Shown: piece after piece, positions 1 through 7,794 of the stretch
Numbering within the stretch: position 1 is the first letter of the stretch
How the letters are laid out: every line of letters begins with the position of its first letter
Made by a program: the position numbers and the translations under genes
Notes under the pieces: generated by a model
Databases searched by the model: none
What the model was told of the DNA's origin: nothing
Seen by the model: the letters and a program-made list of their open reading frames with translations, nothing else
From: Kosakonia sp. SMBL-WEM22
GTDB lineage: Bacteria > Pseudomonadota > Gammaproteobacteria > Enterobacterales > Enterobacteriaceae
DNA length: 64,000 nt
Assembly (NCBI RefSeq): GCF_014490785.1
Contig: NZ_CP051488.1
Coordinates: 2,356,001 to 2,420,000 of the forward strand
Direction of reading: 5' to 3'

Positions 1-191
1 ACGACGAGCAGAAGAGCGCGCTGGCGGCGGATATCACCGAGGTGATTATTCGCCATCTCAACAGCAAAGAGAGTTCCATCAGCGTGGCGCTCACCGAGAT
101 CGCCCCGGAAGAGTGGCAGGTGAGCGCCTGGGATAAAGAGATTGCGCCGCAGATGGAGAAGCTGATTAAAAAGCCCGGTTACAGCATGTAA
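1..191 (+). CDS. pptA: 4-oxalocrotonate tautomerase family protein PptA (3' part)
   Basis: The first complete codon is at base 3 and the frame runs to TAA at 189-191, giving about 62 C-terminal residues. They match the end of E. coli PptA closely, including the IIRHLNSK stretch and the ending KKPGYSM. PptA is a small cytoplasmic enol-keto tautomerase of unknown physiological substrate; its catalytic Pro1 lies outside the window. The next gene is yddH, as in E. coli, but here it is convergent, with a shared hairpin between the two. Confidence 0.9.
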   Translation, partial: DEQKSALAADITEVIIRHLNSKESSISVALTEIAPEEWQVSAWDKEIAPQMEKLIKKPGYSM

Positions 192-195
192 CGGC

Positions 196-223
196 TGGCC
201 GGGCAGGCCTTACTGCCCGGCCA
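196..223. terminator. bidirectional terminator-like hairpin between pptA and yddH
   Basis: An 11-bp perfect stem (TGGCCGGGCAG, loop of six, CTGCCCGGCCA) lies between the convergent genes. Its loop contains the stop codon of yddH. The T-rich tail is weak (CATCGTTTT on the plus strand), so this is a likely but not certain terminator. Confidence 0.6.
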
Positions 224-782
224 CCATCGTTTTGCCGCTGGCGACAAAGGTTCCGCCGCCGAGGTGGTGAATCGTGCTCAACCGATCATCATCAAACTGC
301 CAGCGCCCCTGTACAAAGGCGCGCTCATCGGCGGCGGCAGAGACCACCTCACCAAACAGCGTGTCATACTTCTCCTGCGCGGCGGTCGGCGGCAGCAAGC
401 GGCACTCCATCCACGCCAGACACTTCTCTTCCACCACCGGCAAACCGAGCACCGGCCCGGCAAATGCCGGGATGCCGTAACAGTTGAATTTATCCTCATC
501 GCGCCCGGTAATGCTGCCGACGGCGTAGGTCCAGTTGGCAGCGGCGACGCCGGGAACCACAATGCCGAACATGCCGCTGCGCTCAATCAGCTCGCGCGAC
601 CAGGTGCTTTTATCTACCACGATGGCGATGCGCGGCGGCGAAAACTCCACCGGCATTGACCAGGCGGCGCTCATCACATTGCGGCGATCGATCTGCTCAT
701 CGCGGCTGGTGATCATCACGGTCGGGCCGTGGTTTAACAGGCGGCTGGCGTGCTCTAACGCCACCGGACGAAAATGGCTCAT
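210..782 (-). CDS. yddH: YddH-like flavin reductase family protein
   Basis: A 190-residue protein very similar to E. coli YddH, of the flavin reductase-like (FMN-binding split barrel) family. Features include RNVMSAAWSMPVEF near the N-terminus, VDKSTWSREL and the conserved EEKCLAWMECRLLP block. These proteins bind FMN and either reduce flavins for partner monooxygenases or act on small aromatics; the substrate of YddH is unknown. The open frame extends upstream to 971, but the start at 782 is chosen because it matches the family N-terminus and has AAAGGAGAGG just upstream. The extra upstream residues are antisense to the neighbouring GGDEF gene. Confidence 0.88.
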   Translation of the reverse strand: MSHFRPVALEHASRLLNHGPTVMITSRDEQIDRRNVMSAAWSMPVEFSPPRIAIVVDKSTWSRELIERSGMFGIVVPGVAAANWTYAVGSITGRDEDKFNCYGIPAFAGPVLGLPVVEEKCLAWMECRLLPPTAAQEKYDTLFGEVVSAAADERAFVQGRWQFDDDRLSTIHHLGGGTFVASGKTMVAGQ

Positions 783-810
783 AACCTCTCCTTTAGCAAA
801 ATTTCCGCCA

Positions 811-2595
811 CTACCCGGCGTGGCGGGCAACGACAATCTGCCCGCGCCCTTGCTCTTTCGCCATATAGAGCGCGAGATCCGCGGCGCGCACCAGGTTATC
901 TGCCCTGGCGTGACGCGGCCAGGTGGCGAGACCGATAGAGACCGACACCGGGCCGATATCCTGCGACTCATAGCGCATCGGGTGTTTAAGTATGGTGTTT
1001 AACAGTCGCTCGGCGAGCATTTTCGCTTCGGTTTCGCTCTTACCCGGCAGGATCAGCAAAAACTCCTCGCCGCCGTAGCGGAAGGCGACGCCGCACTCGC
1101 CGAGCGTGTCGGTAATAAGGCGCGACAGCTCGCGCAGCACTTTATCGCCCGCGTCATGCCCGTGCAGGTCGTTGAGTTTTTTAAAGTAGTCCACATCCAG
1201 CATCAGGCAGCTCAGCAGCGTATTGTCGACCATTGCCTGATCGATCATATTGCGCAGCGTCTCCTCAAGGCTGTGGCGGTTACGCAGGCCGGTAAGGGAG
1301 TCGTAGTTCGCTTTTTCGGTCAGCGTGTCGCGCAGCATCTGATTGGCTAACGCCAGCGCGAGGGTTTCGGCCAGCAGTTCGAGATAGATATAGGGCGGCT
1401 CTTTGTCCGGCGTGTAGTTATCGAAAGTCAGCAGGCCGATACTTTTGTTCTGTGCGTTGAGCGGCACGCAGATCGCCCGCGCGGCGATCTCGGGCACAAT
1501 GTGATCGCAGGGCATATCGACGTCACCGTTGCCGGGGCTGTGCAGCTGGCCGCGCTTCAGCGCCCAGCAGCTGTCCGGCGCGAAAGGGGTATCTTCACCG
1601 GGCGGTAGCGCCCAGCGGGCAACACACTTCATCCGGTTAGTATTGTTGTCCAGCAGATAGAGCCGTGCGCCCATATCGGGAATGATCTGCGGCGCAAAAC
1701 GGCTCACCACCCGCACAATCGCCTGCAAAGAGTCGCACCCCTGCAAGCGCTGGGTCATGCGTGCCAGCAGGGTGCGCGTCGCCCATTCCGCATCGCGCTC
1801 CAGCTCCAGGCGCTGGCGGGCTAATCCGTTCTCGCGAAAGATGCGGATCGCCTGTGCCATATCGCCAATCTCATCGACCTGCGCCAGCACCGGCGCTTCG
1901 ACGTTGTAATCCTGCGTCGCCAGCCGGTTTACCACGTCGCTCAGCGTCACTACCGGGCGCAGGATGCGGTGTTTGATAATAAAACCGAGCACGAAGAGAA
2001 ACAGCAGGGCGGTCAGACCGACCATGATCTCAGAGAGGGTGCGCAGGCGCAGGGAGAGGTCGGTGGCGTTGGCAATAGCGCTTTGCGTGCGCTGATCGAT
2101 CAGACTGCGAAAGTGTGAAAAGCGGTATTCGGTTTCTGCAAGGCGCTCCTCATAGCTGGTGCTGAAGAGCAGATTCATTGCCTCATCGATTTTCCCCGCC
2201 TCAATGTCGCTGATGGCGATCCGCTGCTCATCTTCCAGCTGATCGAGGGTTGAAAGGCCGTCGCGCAGGATAATCAACTCCTCCTCGGAGGCACCGTTAT
2301 CGCGCAGCGCCGCGAGATGATTCTCCAGCTCAATATCCTGCTCAGCTCTGGTCTTCCAGCTCTGAATCGCTTCGGGCTGCTTTTTGATCACCGCTTCACG
2401 CGCCAGTTCGCTTAATGCCCAGGCCTCTTTCTCCAGCGTATCGGTGAGGGTGTCGAAGAGACGGCTTTGCGTCACTGCTTCGCGTTCGTTGCGCTCGGCG
2501 CTGGAGGCGAGAAAGAGCGCGACGCCGGAGCTGAGCGTTAACACCACCGTGGCGATATAGGCAAAATTGGTTATCGTGGCGATCCGCACGGGCAT
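811..2595 (-). CDS. membrane diguanylate cyclase (HAMP-GAF-GGDEF)
   Basis: A 594-residue protein predicted to make cyclic di-GMP at the inner membrane. Membrane segments lie at about residues 7-29 and 189-208 around a helical periplasmic sensor. A HAMP linker follows (about 209-262), then a GAF-like domain (about 285-415) and a C-terminal GGDEF domain. The active-site loop reads GGEEF at 508-512, an active-type variant. The inhibitory I-site RxxD, expected five residues upstream, is absent (GECG is at that place), so product feedback may be lost. The gene stands alone between yddH and the Pho-box transporter operon. The signal sensed is not evident. Confidence 0.88.
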   Translation of the reverse strand: MPVRIATITNFAYIATVVLTLSSGVALFLASSAERNEREAVTQSRLFDTLTDTLEKEAWALSELAREAVIKKQPEAIQSWKTRAEQDIELENHLAALRDNGASEEELIILRDGLSTLDQLEDEQRIAISDIEAGKIDEAMNLLFSTSYEERLAETEYRFSHFRSLIDQRTQSAIANATDLSLRLRTLSEIMVGLTALLFLFVLGFIIKHRILRPVVTLSDVVNRLATQDYNVEAPVLAQVDEIGDMAQAIRIFRENGLARQRLELERDAEWATRTLLARMTQRLQGCDSLQAIVRVVSRFAPQIIPDMGARLYLLDNNTNRMKCVARWALPPGEDTPFAPDSCWALKRGQLHSPGNGDVDMPCDHIVPEIAARAICVPLNAQNKSIGLLTFDNYTPDKEPPYIYLELLAETLALALANQMLRDTLTEKANYDSLTGLRNRHSLEETLRNMIDQAMVDNTLLSCLMLDVDYFKKLNDLHGHDAGDKVLRELSRLITDTLGECGVAFRYGGEEFLLILPGKSETEAKMLAERLLNTILKHPMRYESQDIGPVSVSIGLATWPRHARADNLVRAADLALYMAKEQGRGQIVVARHAG

Positions 2596-2662
2596 CCCTT
2601 TTTGATTAAGAACAGCGTTCTTTTAAGTGTAGACATTGCTTAAAAATCAAGGCGCCATATCC

Positions 2663-2696
2663 ATGTCATTTCACTGTCACACTCCCTGCCTATAGT
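2663..2696 (+). promoter_or_regulatory. Pho box and -10 element (PhoB-dependent promoter)
   Basis: Two 7-bp direct repeats, ATGTCAT (2663-2669) and CTGTCAC (2674-2680), are separated by four bases, each matching the consensus CTGTCAT at 6 of 7 positions. Exactly 10 bases downstream is the -10 element TATAGT (2691-2696). This spacing and -10 sequence are those of E. coli phoA. It predicts induction of the downstream ABC transporter operon by PhoB under phosphate limitation. Confidence 0.8.
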
Positions 2697-2729
2697 CAGC
2701 CGCAATCAAATCCCAAAGAGGATAACAAG

Positions 2730-2825
2730 ATGTTTGCTCCCCCTGACTTCTGCTCAGGTGGATGCGCCCTGCGGATGCAGACCGCGGGTTTCGATCGGCT
2801 TCCTGAAACAGGAGGGCGTCGATGA
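2730..2825 (+). CDS. 31-codon small ORF coupled to the ABC transporter
   Basis: ATG at 2730 follows AAAGAGG (2715-2721) at good spacing. The frame encodes 31 residues (starts MFAPPDFCSGG) and ends in TGA at 2823-2825, overlapping the ATG of the ATPase gene as ATGA. It is the first ORF after the Pho-box promoter. Layout fits a short translated leader that couples ribosomes onto the ATPase, whose own start has AGGAGG nearby. No homologue is recognised, and it could be a chance frame. Confidence 0.4.
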   Translation: MFAPPDFCSGGCALRMQTAGFDRLPETGGRR

Positions 2826-3523
2826 GCGCATTCACTGACATCCGGCTGCAAGGCGTTTCATACGCATTCGGCGTACACACCGTTCTTAATCGCATCGATT
2901 TAACCATCCCGGCGGGCACCATCGTCGCGCTGCTCGGCCCCTCCGGCTGCGGCAAAAGCACGTTGCTGCGACTGCTGGCAGGTCTTACGCAGCCGGCCGC
3001 TGGCGACATCTGGTTTGGCGATCGCTGCGTGGCGAAAGCGGGCTGGGCGCTGCCGCCCGAAGCGCGCGACATCGGCATGGTTTTCCAGGATTACGCGCTG
3101 TGGCCGCACATGAGCGTGGCGCAAAACGTCGCCTTTCCGCTAAAGATGCGCCATGTCCCGTGTGCCGAGCGTGATACACGCGTTATGCAGGCGCTGACGC
3201 GCGTCGGGCTGGCGGATCTCGCCGAGCGTAAACCCGCCGGGCTCTCTGGCGGCCAGCAGCAGCGTGTCGCGCTAGCGCGAGCCATTGTCGCCGAGCCGGA
3301 CGTGCTGCTGTTTGATGAGCCGCTCTCCAATCTCGATACCGCGCTGCGCGAAGCGTTGTGCCATGAGATGGCGCGCCTGTTGCGCCAGCTTGGCACCACC
3401 GCCGTCTATGTCACGCACGATCGCCGTGAAGCAGAGCTGCTCGCCGACCGCATTGTTCATCTCGCCTCCGGCGAGGTGGAGTCCGTTCGCACCGTTACGT
3501 CAACCTCAGGGGAATCTGCATGA
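2822..3523 (+). CDS. ABC transporter ATP-binding protein (phosphonate/PhnT-like)
   Basis: A 233-residue nucleotide-binding subunit of an Fbp/PhnT-type importer. Walker A GPSGCGKST, signature LSGGQQQRVALARA, Walker B VLLFDEPLSNLD and the switch histidine in YVTHD are all present. It is shorter than typical PhnT/FbpC/PotA proteins (about 340-370 residues), ending soon after the H-loop with no C-terminal TOBE regulatory domain. It overlaps the binding-protein gene by ATGA, so the operon is tightly coupled. The Pho box upstream suggests a phosphorus-containing substrate such as 2-aminoethylphosphonate rather than iron; that is inference. Confidence 0.85.
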   Translation: MSAFTDIRLQGVSYAFGVHTVLNRIDLTIPAGTIVALLGPSGCGKSTLLRLLAGLTQPAAGDIWFGDRCVAKAGWALPPEARDIGMVFQDYALWPHMSVAQNVAFPLKMRHVPCAERDTRVMQALTRVGLADLAERKPAGLSGGQQQRVALARAIVAEPDVLLFDEPLSNLDTALREALCHEMARLLRQLGTTAVYVTHDRREAELLADRIVHLASGEVESVRTVTSTSGESA

Positions 3524-4488
3524 AAGGTTTACTGTCCGTGAAAAAAGGAGTCGCCCTCGCTATGGCGCTGTCATCGATGATCATCTCCAGCGCGCATGCG
3601 CTGACGGTTTATACCGCCGGACCGGGCTCGCTGGCGAAAAGCGTCGCCAGTGGCTTCGAGCAGCAGAGCGGGGTAAAAGTGAATATCTTCCAGGCCACCA
3701 CCGGCAAAGTGATGGCGCGCCTGGAGGCGGAACAGGCCAATCCGCAGGCGGATATTTTGATCTCCGCGTCGTGGGAGACGGCAGAAGATCTGCATAAGCG
3801 CGGCTGGCTGTTGCCCTTTACCAGCGCCAATGCGGAAAAAGTGCCGGAGACGCTGAAAAGCGCGGACTATGTGGCGCAGGGCATTTCAGCGCTCGGTATT
3901 GTCTGGAACAGCAAAAGCGGCACCCCGGAGCCAAAAGAGTGGCGCGATCTCACCGCGCCTGCCTTTAAGGATAAGGTCACAACGCCCGATCCGGCGCTCT
4001 CCGGCGCATCCCTCGATCTGCTGATCGGGCTGCAAAATGGCATGGGCGATAAGGCCTGGCAACTTTTTGACGATCTGAAGAAAAATGGCATGGTGGTGAG
4101 CGGCCCGAACGCGCAGGCGGTGACGCCAGTGATGCAGGGGGCAAAAGCGGCAGTTTTCGGCGCGGTGGATTACGTCACCTATGGCAATATTGCGCAGGGG
4201 GAATCCCTGAAGGTGATCTTCCCGGCCAGCGGCACGGTGATTGCGCCGCGTCCGATGATGATCCTCAAATCCACCCAGCATGAGCAGGAGGCGAAAGCCT
4301 TCATCGACTATGTGCTGTCGCCGGAAGGGCAGAAAATGGTCGCCGACGCCTGGCTGATGCCTGCCCGTACCGACGTTGCCGCCAAACGCCCGCTGTTAAG
4401 CGAGCTGAAACTGCTGCCGACCCAGAGTGACACTGGCAGCGAGCGCGGCGAGATCCTCAAGCGCTTCAACACGCTGTTTGCCCAGTAA
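3520..4488 (+). CDS. periplasmic substrate-binding protein (PhnS/Fbp-like)
   Basis: A 322-residue extracellular solute-binding protein. A Sec signal peptide covers about residues 1-28 (cleavage after AHA), and the mature protein begins LTVYTAGPGSLAK. The fold family (SBP types that bind ferric ion, phosphonates or thiamin) is shown by QADILISASWE, a mid-protein VTTPDPALSGAS block and a C-terminal YVLSPEGQ. It delivers ligand to the permease encoded next. Family members are often labelled 2-aminoethylphosphonate-binding, and the PhoB-type promoter supports an organophosphorus ligand, but no ligand residues can be assigned from sequence alone. Confidence 0.82.
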   Translation: MKGLLSVKKGVALAMALSSMIISSAHALTVYTAGPGSLAKSVASGFEQQSGVKVNIFQATTGKVMARLEAEQANPQADILISASWETAEDLHKRGWLLPFTSANAEKVPETLKSADYVAQGISALGIVWNSKSGTPEPKEWRDLTAPAFKDKVTTPDPALSGASLDLLIGLQNGMGDKAWQLFDDLKKNGMVVSGPNAQAVTPVMQGAKAAVFGAVDYVTYGNIAQGESLKVIFPASGTVIAPRPMMILKSTQHEQEAKAFIDYVLSPEGQKMVADAWLMPARTDVAAKRPLLSELKLLPTQSDTGSERGEILKRFNTLFAQ

Positions 4489-4529
4489 AACATACTGCGG
4501 GGGCAACCCCGCTTTCAGGATCCTTTGCC

Positions 4530-6185
4530 GTGAATCAGACCGTTATCGCCCGGATTACCACGGCGCTGCTGGTGATACTGGTGGCGCTGCCGTTACTCTT
4601 TATTGTGTTACAGGCACTCTTTCCCCACTTCAGCGCAGGCTCGCTGAGAGCTCCCTTTTCGTCGATCCCGCACCTGCTCGCCGAGCCGCAGCTGCCAGCG
4701 ATGTTCAGCGGCACACTGCAAATCGCCCTCGGCGTTGCGCTGCTTAGCGCGGTGATTGGCCTGCCGCTGGGCATCGCGCGCGGGCTGTTCGATCTGCCGT
4801 GCCCGAAGCTGTGGGATCTGCTGTTTCTGATCCCGTTTCTGACGCCGCCTTACATTGCGGCGCTGTCGTGGATGCTGATGCTGCAAACCCAGGGCTACCT
4901 GATGCAGCTCACCGGGCTGGATCTCAATACTCTGCTGTTCAGCAAAAGCGGCATTGTGTTGGTGATGACGCTCAATATCTTCCCGGTAGTCTATTTTGCC
5001 GTCTCGCGCAGCCTGCTTGCCAGCGGGCAGCGGCTGGCGCTGGTCGCGCGGGTGCATGGCGCCACACCGTGGCGGGCTTTCTACCACATCACGTTGCCGC
5101 TGCTTTCACCCGCATTAGCTGCGGGGATGCTGCTGGCCTTCACGCTGGCGATCGAGGAGTATGGCGTGCCGGCGGCGCTGGGCACGCGCTCAGGGGTGGT
5201 GATGCTGACGGTTGGCATTGAGGAGAAGCTCGCCGACTGGCCGATCGATCTCCCCGGCGCTTCGCTGCTATCGCTGGTGCTGATTGCGGTTGCGCTTGGC
5301 GGCTGGGCGCTGCAACGCAAACTGACTGGCGGCACCGATGTCACCAGCGTCTCCGGCAAACCCGCCGCGCATGTTGGCGCGAAACTGGGGCTGTGTACCG
5401 CGCCGGTGGTGGCGATGATGGCGATGGTCGGTTTGATCGCGGTGGTGTTGCCGGGGCTGTCGATGGCGGTGACCGGGTTTAGCGCCACGCTCTCTGGCGG
5501 GCTGGCGTGGGACAATCTTACCAGCGCTCACTTTGCGGCACTTTTTGCCCAGCGCGGCGATGCGCTTCCCGCGCTGGGTACCAGTGTGTCCCTCGCGTTT
5601 GCGGCGGCGCTGATTACCGGCCTGCTCGGGTTGTGCGCCGCCTGGCTGGTGGTGATGCAGAAGATAAAAGGGCGTGCGCTTATCGATGCCCTGTCGCTTA
5701 TGCCCGCCGCGTTGCCGGGCGTGGTGGTCGGCGTCGGGCTGATCCTGCTCTGGAACCGCCCATTCTGGCCGGTTTCGCCCTATAACACATGGGCGATTTT
5801 GCTGCTCTCTTACTGCTGCCTGTTACTTCCGTGGCCGGTGCGCTACATCGGCAGTGCCATGCGTCAGCTGGGCGGTAACCTTGAAGCGGCGGCGCGGGTG
5901 CATGGTGCCAGCGCGTTTCAGGCGCTGCGCTTTATTGTGCTGCCGCTGATTTTTCCGGCGATGCTCGCGTCGATGTTGATGGTCTTCGCCATCGCCTCGC
6001 GCGAACTGGTCACCTCACTGCTGCTGTCGCCTGCGGGCACGCAAACCGTGGCGGTCTTTATCTGGCGGCAGTTTGAGCAGGGATCGGTTGGCCAGGGGAT
6101 GGCGATGGCGACGCTGACGCTGATTACCGGGCTGGGTTTGATGCTGACGGCGCTGGCCATCATGCAGCGCAGCACAAAGGGATAA
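4530..6185 (+). CDS. fused double-domain ABC permease (PhnU/PhnV-like)
   Basis: A 551-residue inner-membrane permease with about 12 transmembrane helices made of two BPD-type permease domains in one chain. Each half carries its own EAA coupling loop: ARVHGATPWRAFYHITLPL and ARVHGASAFQALRFIVLPL. Many PhnU/PhnV systems use two separate proteins; here both are fused, as in FbpB. GTG at 4530 is the likely start. It completes the Pho-box operon (ATPase, binding protein, permease). Confidence 0.85.
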   Translation: MNQTVIARITTALLVILVALPLLFIVLQALFPHFSAGSLRAPFSSIPHLLAEPQLPAMFSGTLQIALGVALLSAVIGLPLGIARGLFDLPCPKLWDLLFLIPFLTPPYIAALSWMLMLQTQGYLMQLTGLDLNTLLFSKSGIVLVMTLNIFPVVYFAVSRSLLASGQRLALVARVHGATPWRAFYHITLPLLSPALAAGMLLAFTLAIEEYGVPAALGTRSGVVMLTVGIEEKLADWPIDLPGASLLSLVLIAVALGGWALQRKLTGGTDVTSVSGKPAAHVGAKLGLCTAPVVAMMAMVGLIAVVLPGLSMAVTGFSATLSGGLAWDNLTSAHFAALFAQRGDALPALGTSVSLAFAAALITGLLGLCAAWLVVMQKIKGRALIDALSLMPAALPGVVVGVGLILLWNRPFWPVSPYNTWAILLLSYCCLLLPWPVRYIGSAMRQLGGNLEAAARVHGASAFQALRFIVLPLIFPAMLASMLMVFAIASRELVTSLLLSPAGTQTVAVFIWRQFEQGSVGQGMAMATLTLITGLGLMLTALAIMQRSTKG

Positions 6186-6260
6186 AGTGAGGGCACGAAA
6201 ACGCCAGTGGCGGGGAAAATATGGGTTATAACCAATGGACACCACACGCAAGGAGCCTGT

Positions 6261-7103
6261 ATGACCCCGTTTTTAAGCGCTTATCTGGACCGCATCGACT
6301 GGCATCACACCCCGGATGTTTCCCTTGAGACCTTACGCGCCGTGCATCTGCACCATAACGCCGCGATCCCGTTCGAAAATATTGACGTGGTATTGCCGCG
6401 TGAAATCGAGCTCAGCGATGAGGCGATCTTCGCCAAGCTGGTGGTGGGCCGCCGCGGCGGTTACTGCTTTGAGCAAAACGGCCTTTTTGAACGCGCGCTG
6501 CGCGAGATAGGGTTTGACGTGCGCAGCCTGCTGGCTCGCGTACTGCTTGCTAACCCGGAGCAGATGCCGCCGCGCACCCACCGTCTGCTACTGGTGCAGC
6601 TCGACGGTGAGCCGTGGATCGCCGACGTCGGTTTCGGCGGCCAGAGCCTGACCGCGCCCATCCGCCTGCAGGAGGAGATTGAGCAGGCGACGCCGCACGG
6701 TCTTTATCGCCTGTTGCGCGCGGGTGAAAACTGGCAGTTGCAGTTCCGTCATCATGAGCACTGGCAGACGATGTATCAGTTTGAGATGGGGGAGCAGTAC
6801 CAGGCGGATTACGTGCTGGGCAACTTCCACTCCGCACACTGGCCGACCTCCCATTTTCGCCACCATCTGTTGATGTGTCGCCATCTGCCGGACGGCGGCA
6901 AAATGACCCTCACTAATTTCCACTTCACCCACTGGCATCAGGGCAAAGTAGTGGAGGAGACGCACCTGCCCGACGTTGCCGCGCTCTATGAGACGCTACA
7001 GCACCGCTTCGGACTGGGGGTGAGCGATGCGCAGTCAGGCTTTACCCTGCAACAGCTGCAAACTGTAATGGACGGCTTTGATCTGCAGAGCGGCAAGCGC
7101 TAA
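6261..7103 (+). CDS. nhoA: arylamine N-acetyltransferase NhoA
   Basis: A 280-residue cytoplasmic enzyme (E. coli NhoA has 281) that transfers acetyl from acetyl-CoA to arylamines and arylhydroxylamines. The NAT catalytic triad is at canonical positions: Cys69 in RRGGYCF, His107 in PPRTHRL and Asp122 in WIADVGFGG. The start at 6261 is preferred over an in-frame start 18 codons upstream because AAGGAG lies at 6250-6255 and the protein then matches the family N-terminus. The gene ends tail-to-tail with the TetR gene, overlapping by four bases. Confidence 0.93.
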   Translation: MTPFLSAYLDRIDWHHTPDVSLETLRAVHLHHNAAIPFENIDVVLPREIELSDEAIFAKLVVGRRGGYCFEQNGLFERALREIGFDVRSLLARVLLANPEQMPPRTHRLLLVQLDGEPWIADVGFGGQSLTAPIRLQEEIEQATPHGLYRLLRAGENWQLQFRHHEHWQTMYQFEMGEQYQADYVLGNFHSAHWPTSHFRHHLLMCRHLPDGGKMTLTNFHFTHWHQGKVVEETHLPDVAALYETLQHRFGLGVSDAQSGFTLQQLQTVMDGFDLQSGKR

Positions 7104-7675
7104 CAGAGCTCTTTCTCAATCATCCGTGTCAGATGGCGTTTGAAGGCCGATTCATCGACATCTGGCATGCCGAGGATGCAAATCCCGTCCATGCCGCAGA
7201 CCATGGCAATCAGCCGCCAGGCAATATCTGCCGCCGGATCATGCAGGGTAAATTCGCCCGCCGCCACGCCCTGTTCGATAAGCCTGACAACTTTGACGTG
7301 CCACATCTCCATCGTCAGCAGATAAGCGCCTTTGATTTCCGGATCTTTACTCGCCAGCAGCAGAGCTTCGCGCCACAGATGAATGTAGGGCTCAAGTCCC
7401 CCTTCATCGCTGCCGAGCATGGCAAACAGCTGCTCGCGCCACGGCGCGGTTTGCGGAACCAGTTCAACCTCCAGCAGTTCATCGATCAGACGAATAAAGG
7501 CCTGCGATTTGAGTTCATTTGATGAGATGAAATGGTGGTGCACCTGGCCCGTTGCCACCCCGGCCTCACTGGCGATGCGGCGAACCGTCATAGCGGAAAA
7601 GCCCTCCGCCAGCGCCACTCGCATGGCGGCCTGCAGGATCACTTCCCGGCGATCGTCCCGATTTAAATAGCTCAT
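7100..7675 (-). CDS. smvR: TetR-family repressor SmvR
   Basis: A 191-residue regulator with an N-terminal TetR helix-turn-helix (about residues 8-55, including AMTVRRIASEAGVATGQVHHHF) and a C-terminal ligand-binding region. It is divergent from smvA, the arrangement known for SmvR, which represses the SmvA cationic-biocide efflux pump in Klebsiella and relatives. The start at 7675 (MSYLNRDDRR) is chosen; upstream in-frame codons would reach into the shared promoter region. A perfect inverted repeat at 7754-7773 is the probable operator. The assignment to SmvR rests mainly on context. Confidence 0.8.
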   Translation of the reverse strand: MSYLNRDDRREVILQAAMRVALAEGFSAMTVRRIASEAGVATGQVHHHFISSNELKSQAFIRLIDELLEVELVPQTAPWREQLFAMLGSDEGGLEPYIHLWREALLLASKDPEIKGAYLLTMEMWHVKVVRLIEQGVAAGEFTLHDPAADIAWRLIAMVCGMDGICILGMPDVDESAFKRHLTRMIEKELC

Positions 7676-7753
7676 GAAATACTTTCCCCTTAAAACGTGC
7701 CGCGGAGTGTAACAAAAAGCTGGACATGTGTTCAACAATGCGTAGGATCGCAT

Positions 7754-7773
7754 TTCTGGACAGGCGTCCAGAA
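7754..7773. promoter_or_regulatory. candidate SmvR operator
   Basis: A perfect 8-bp inverted repeat, TTCTGGAC and GTCCAGAA, separated by AGGC, lies 21 bases before the smvA start and between the divergent smvR and smvA genes. A related imperfect element (TGGACA-TG-TGTTCA) lies at about 7722-7735. Both are suited to repression of smvA, and possibly autoregulation, by the adjacent TetR protein. Confidence 0.6.
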
Positions 7774-7794
7774 TGGATAAAAGAGGAAGAAGTT

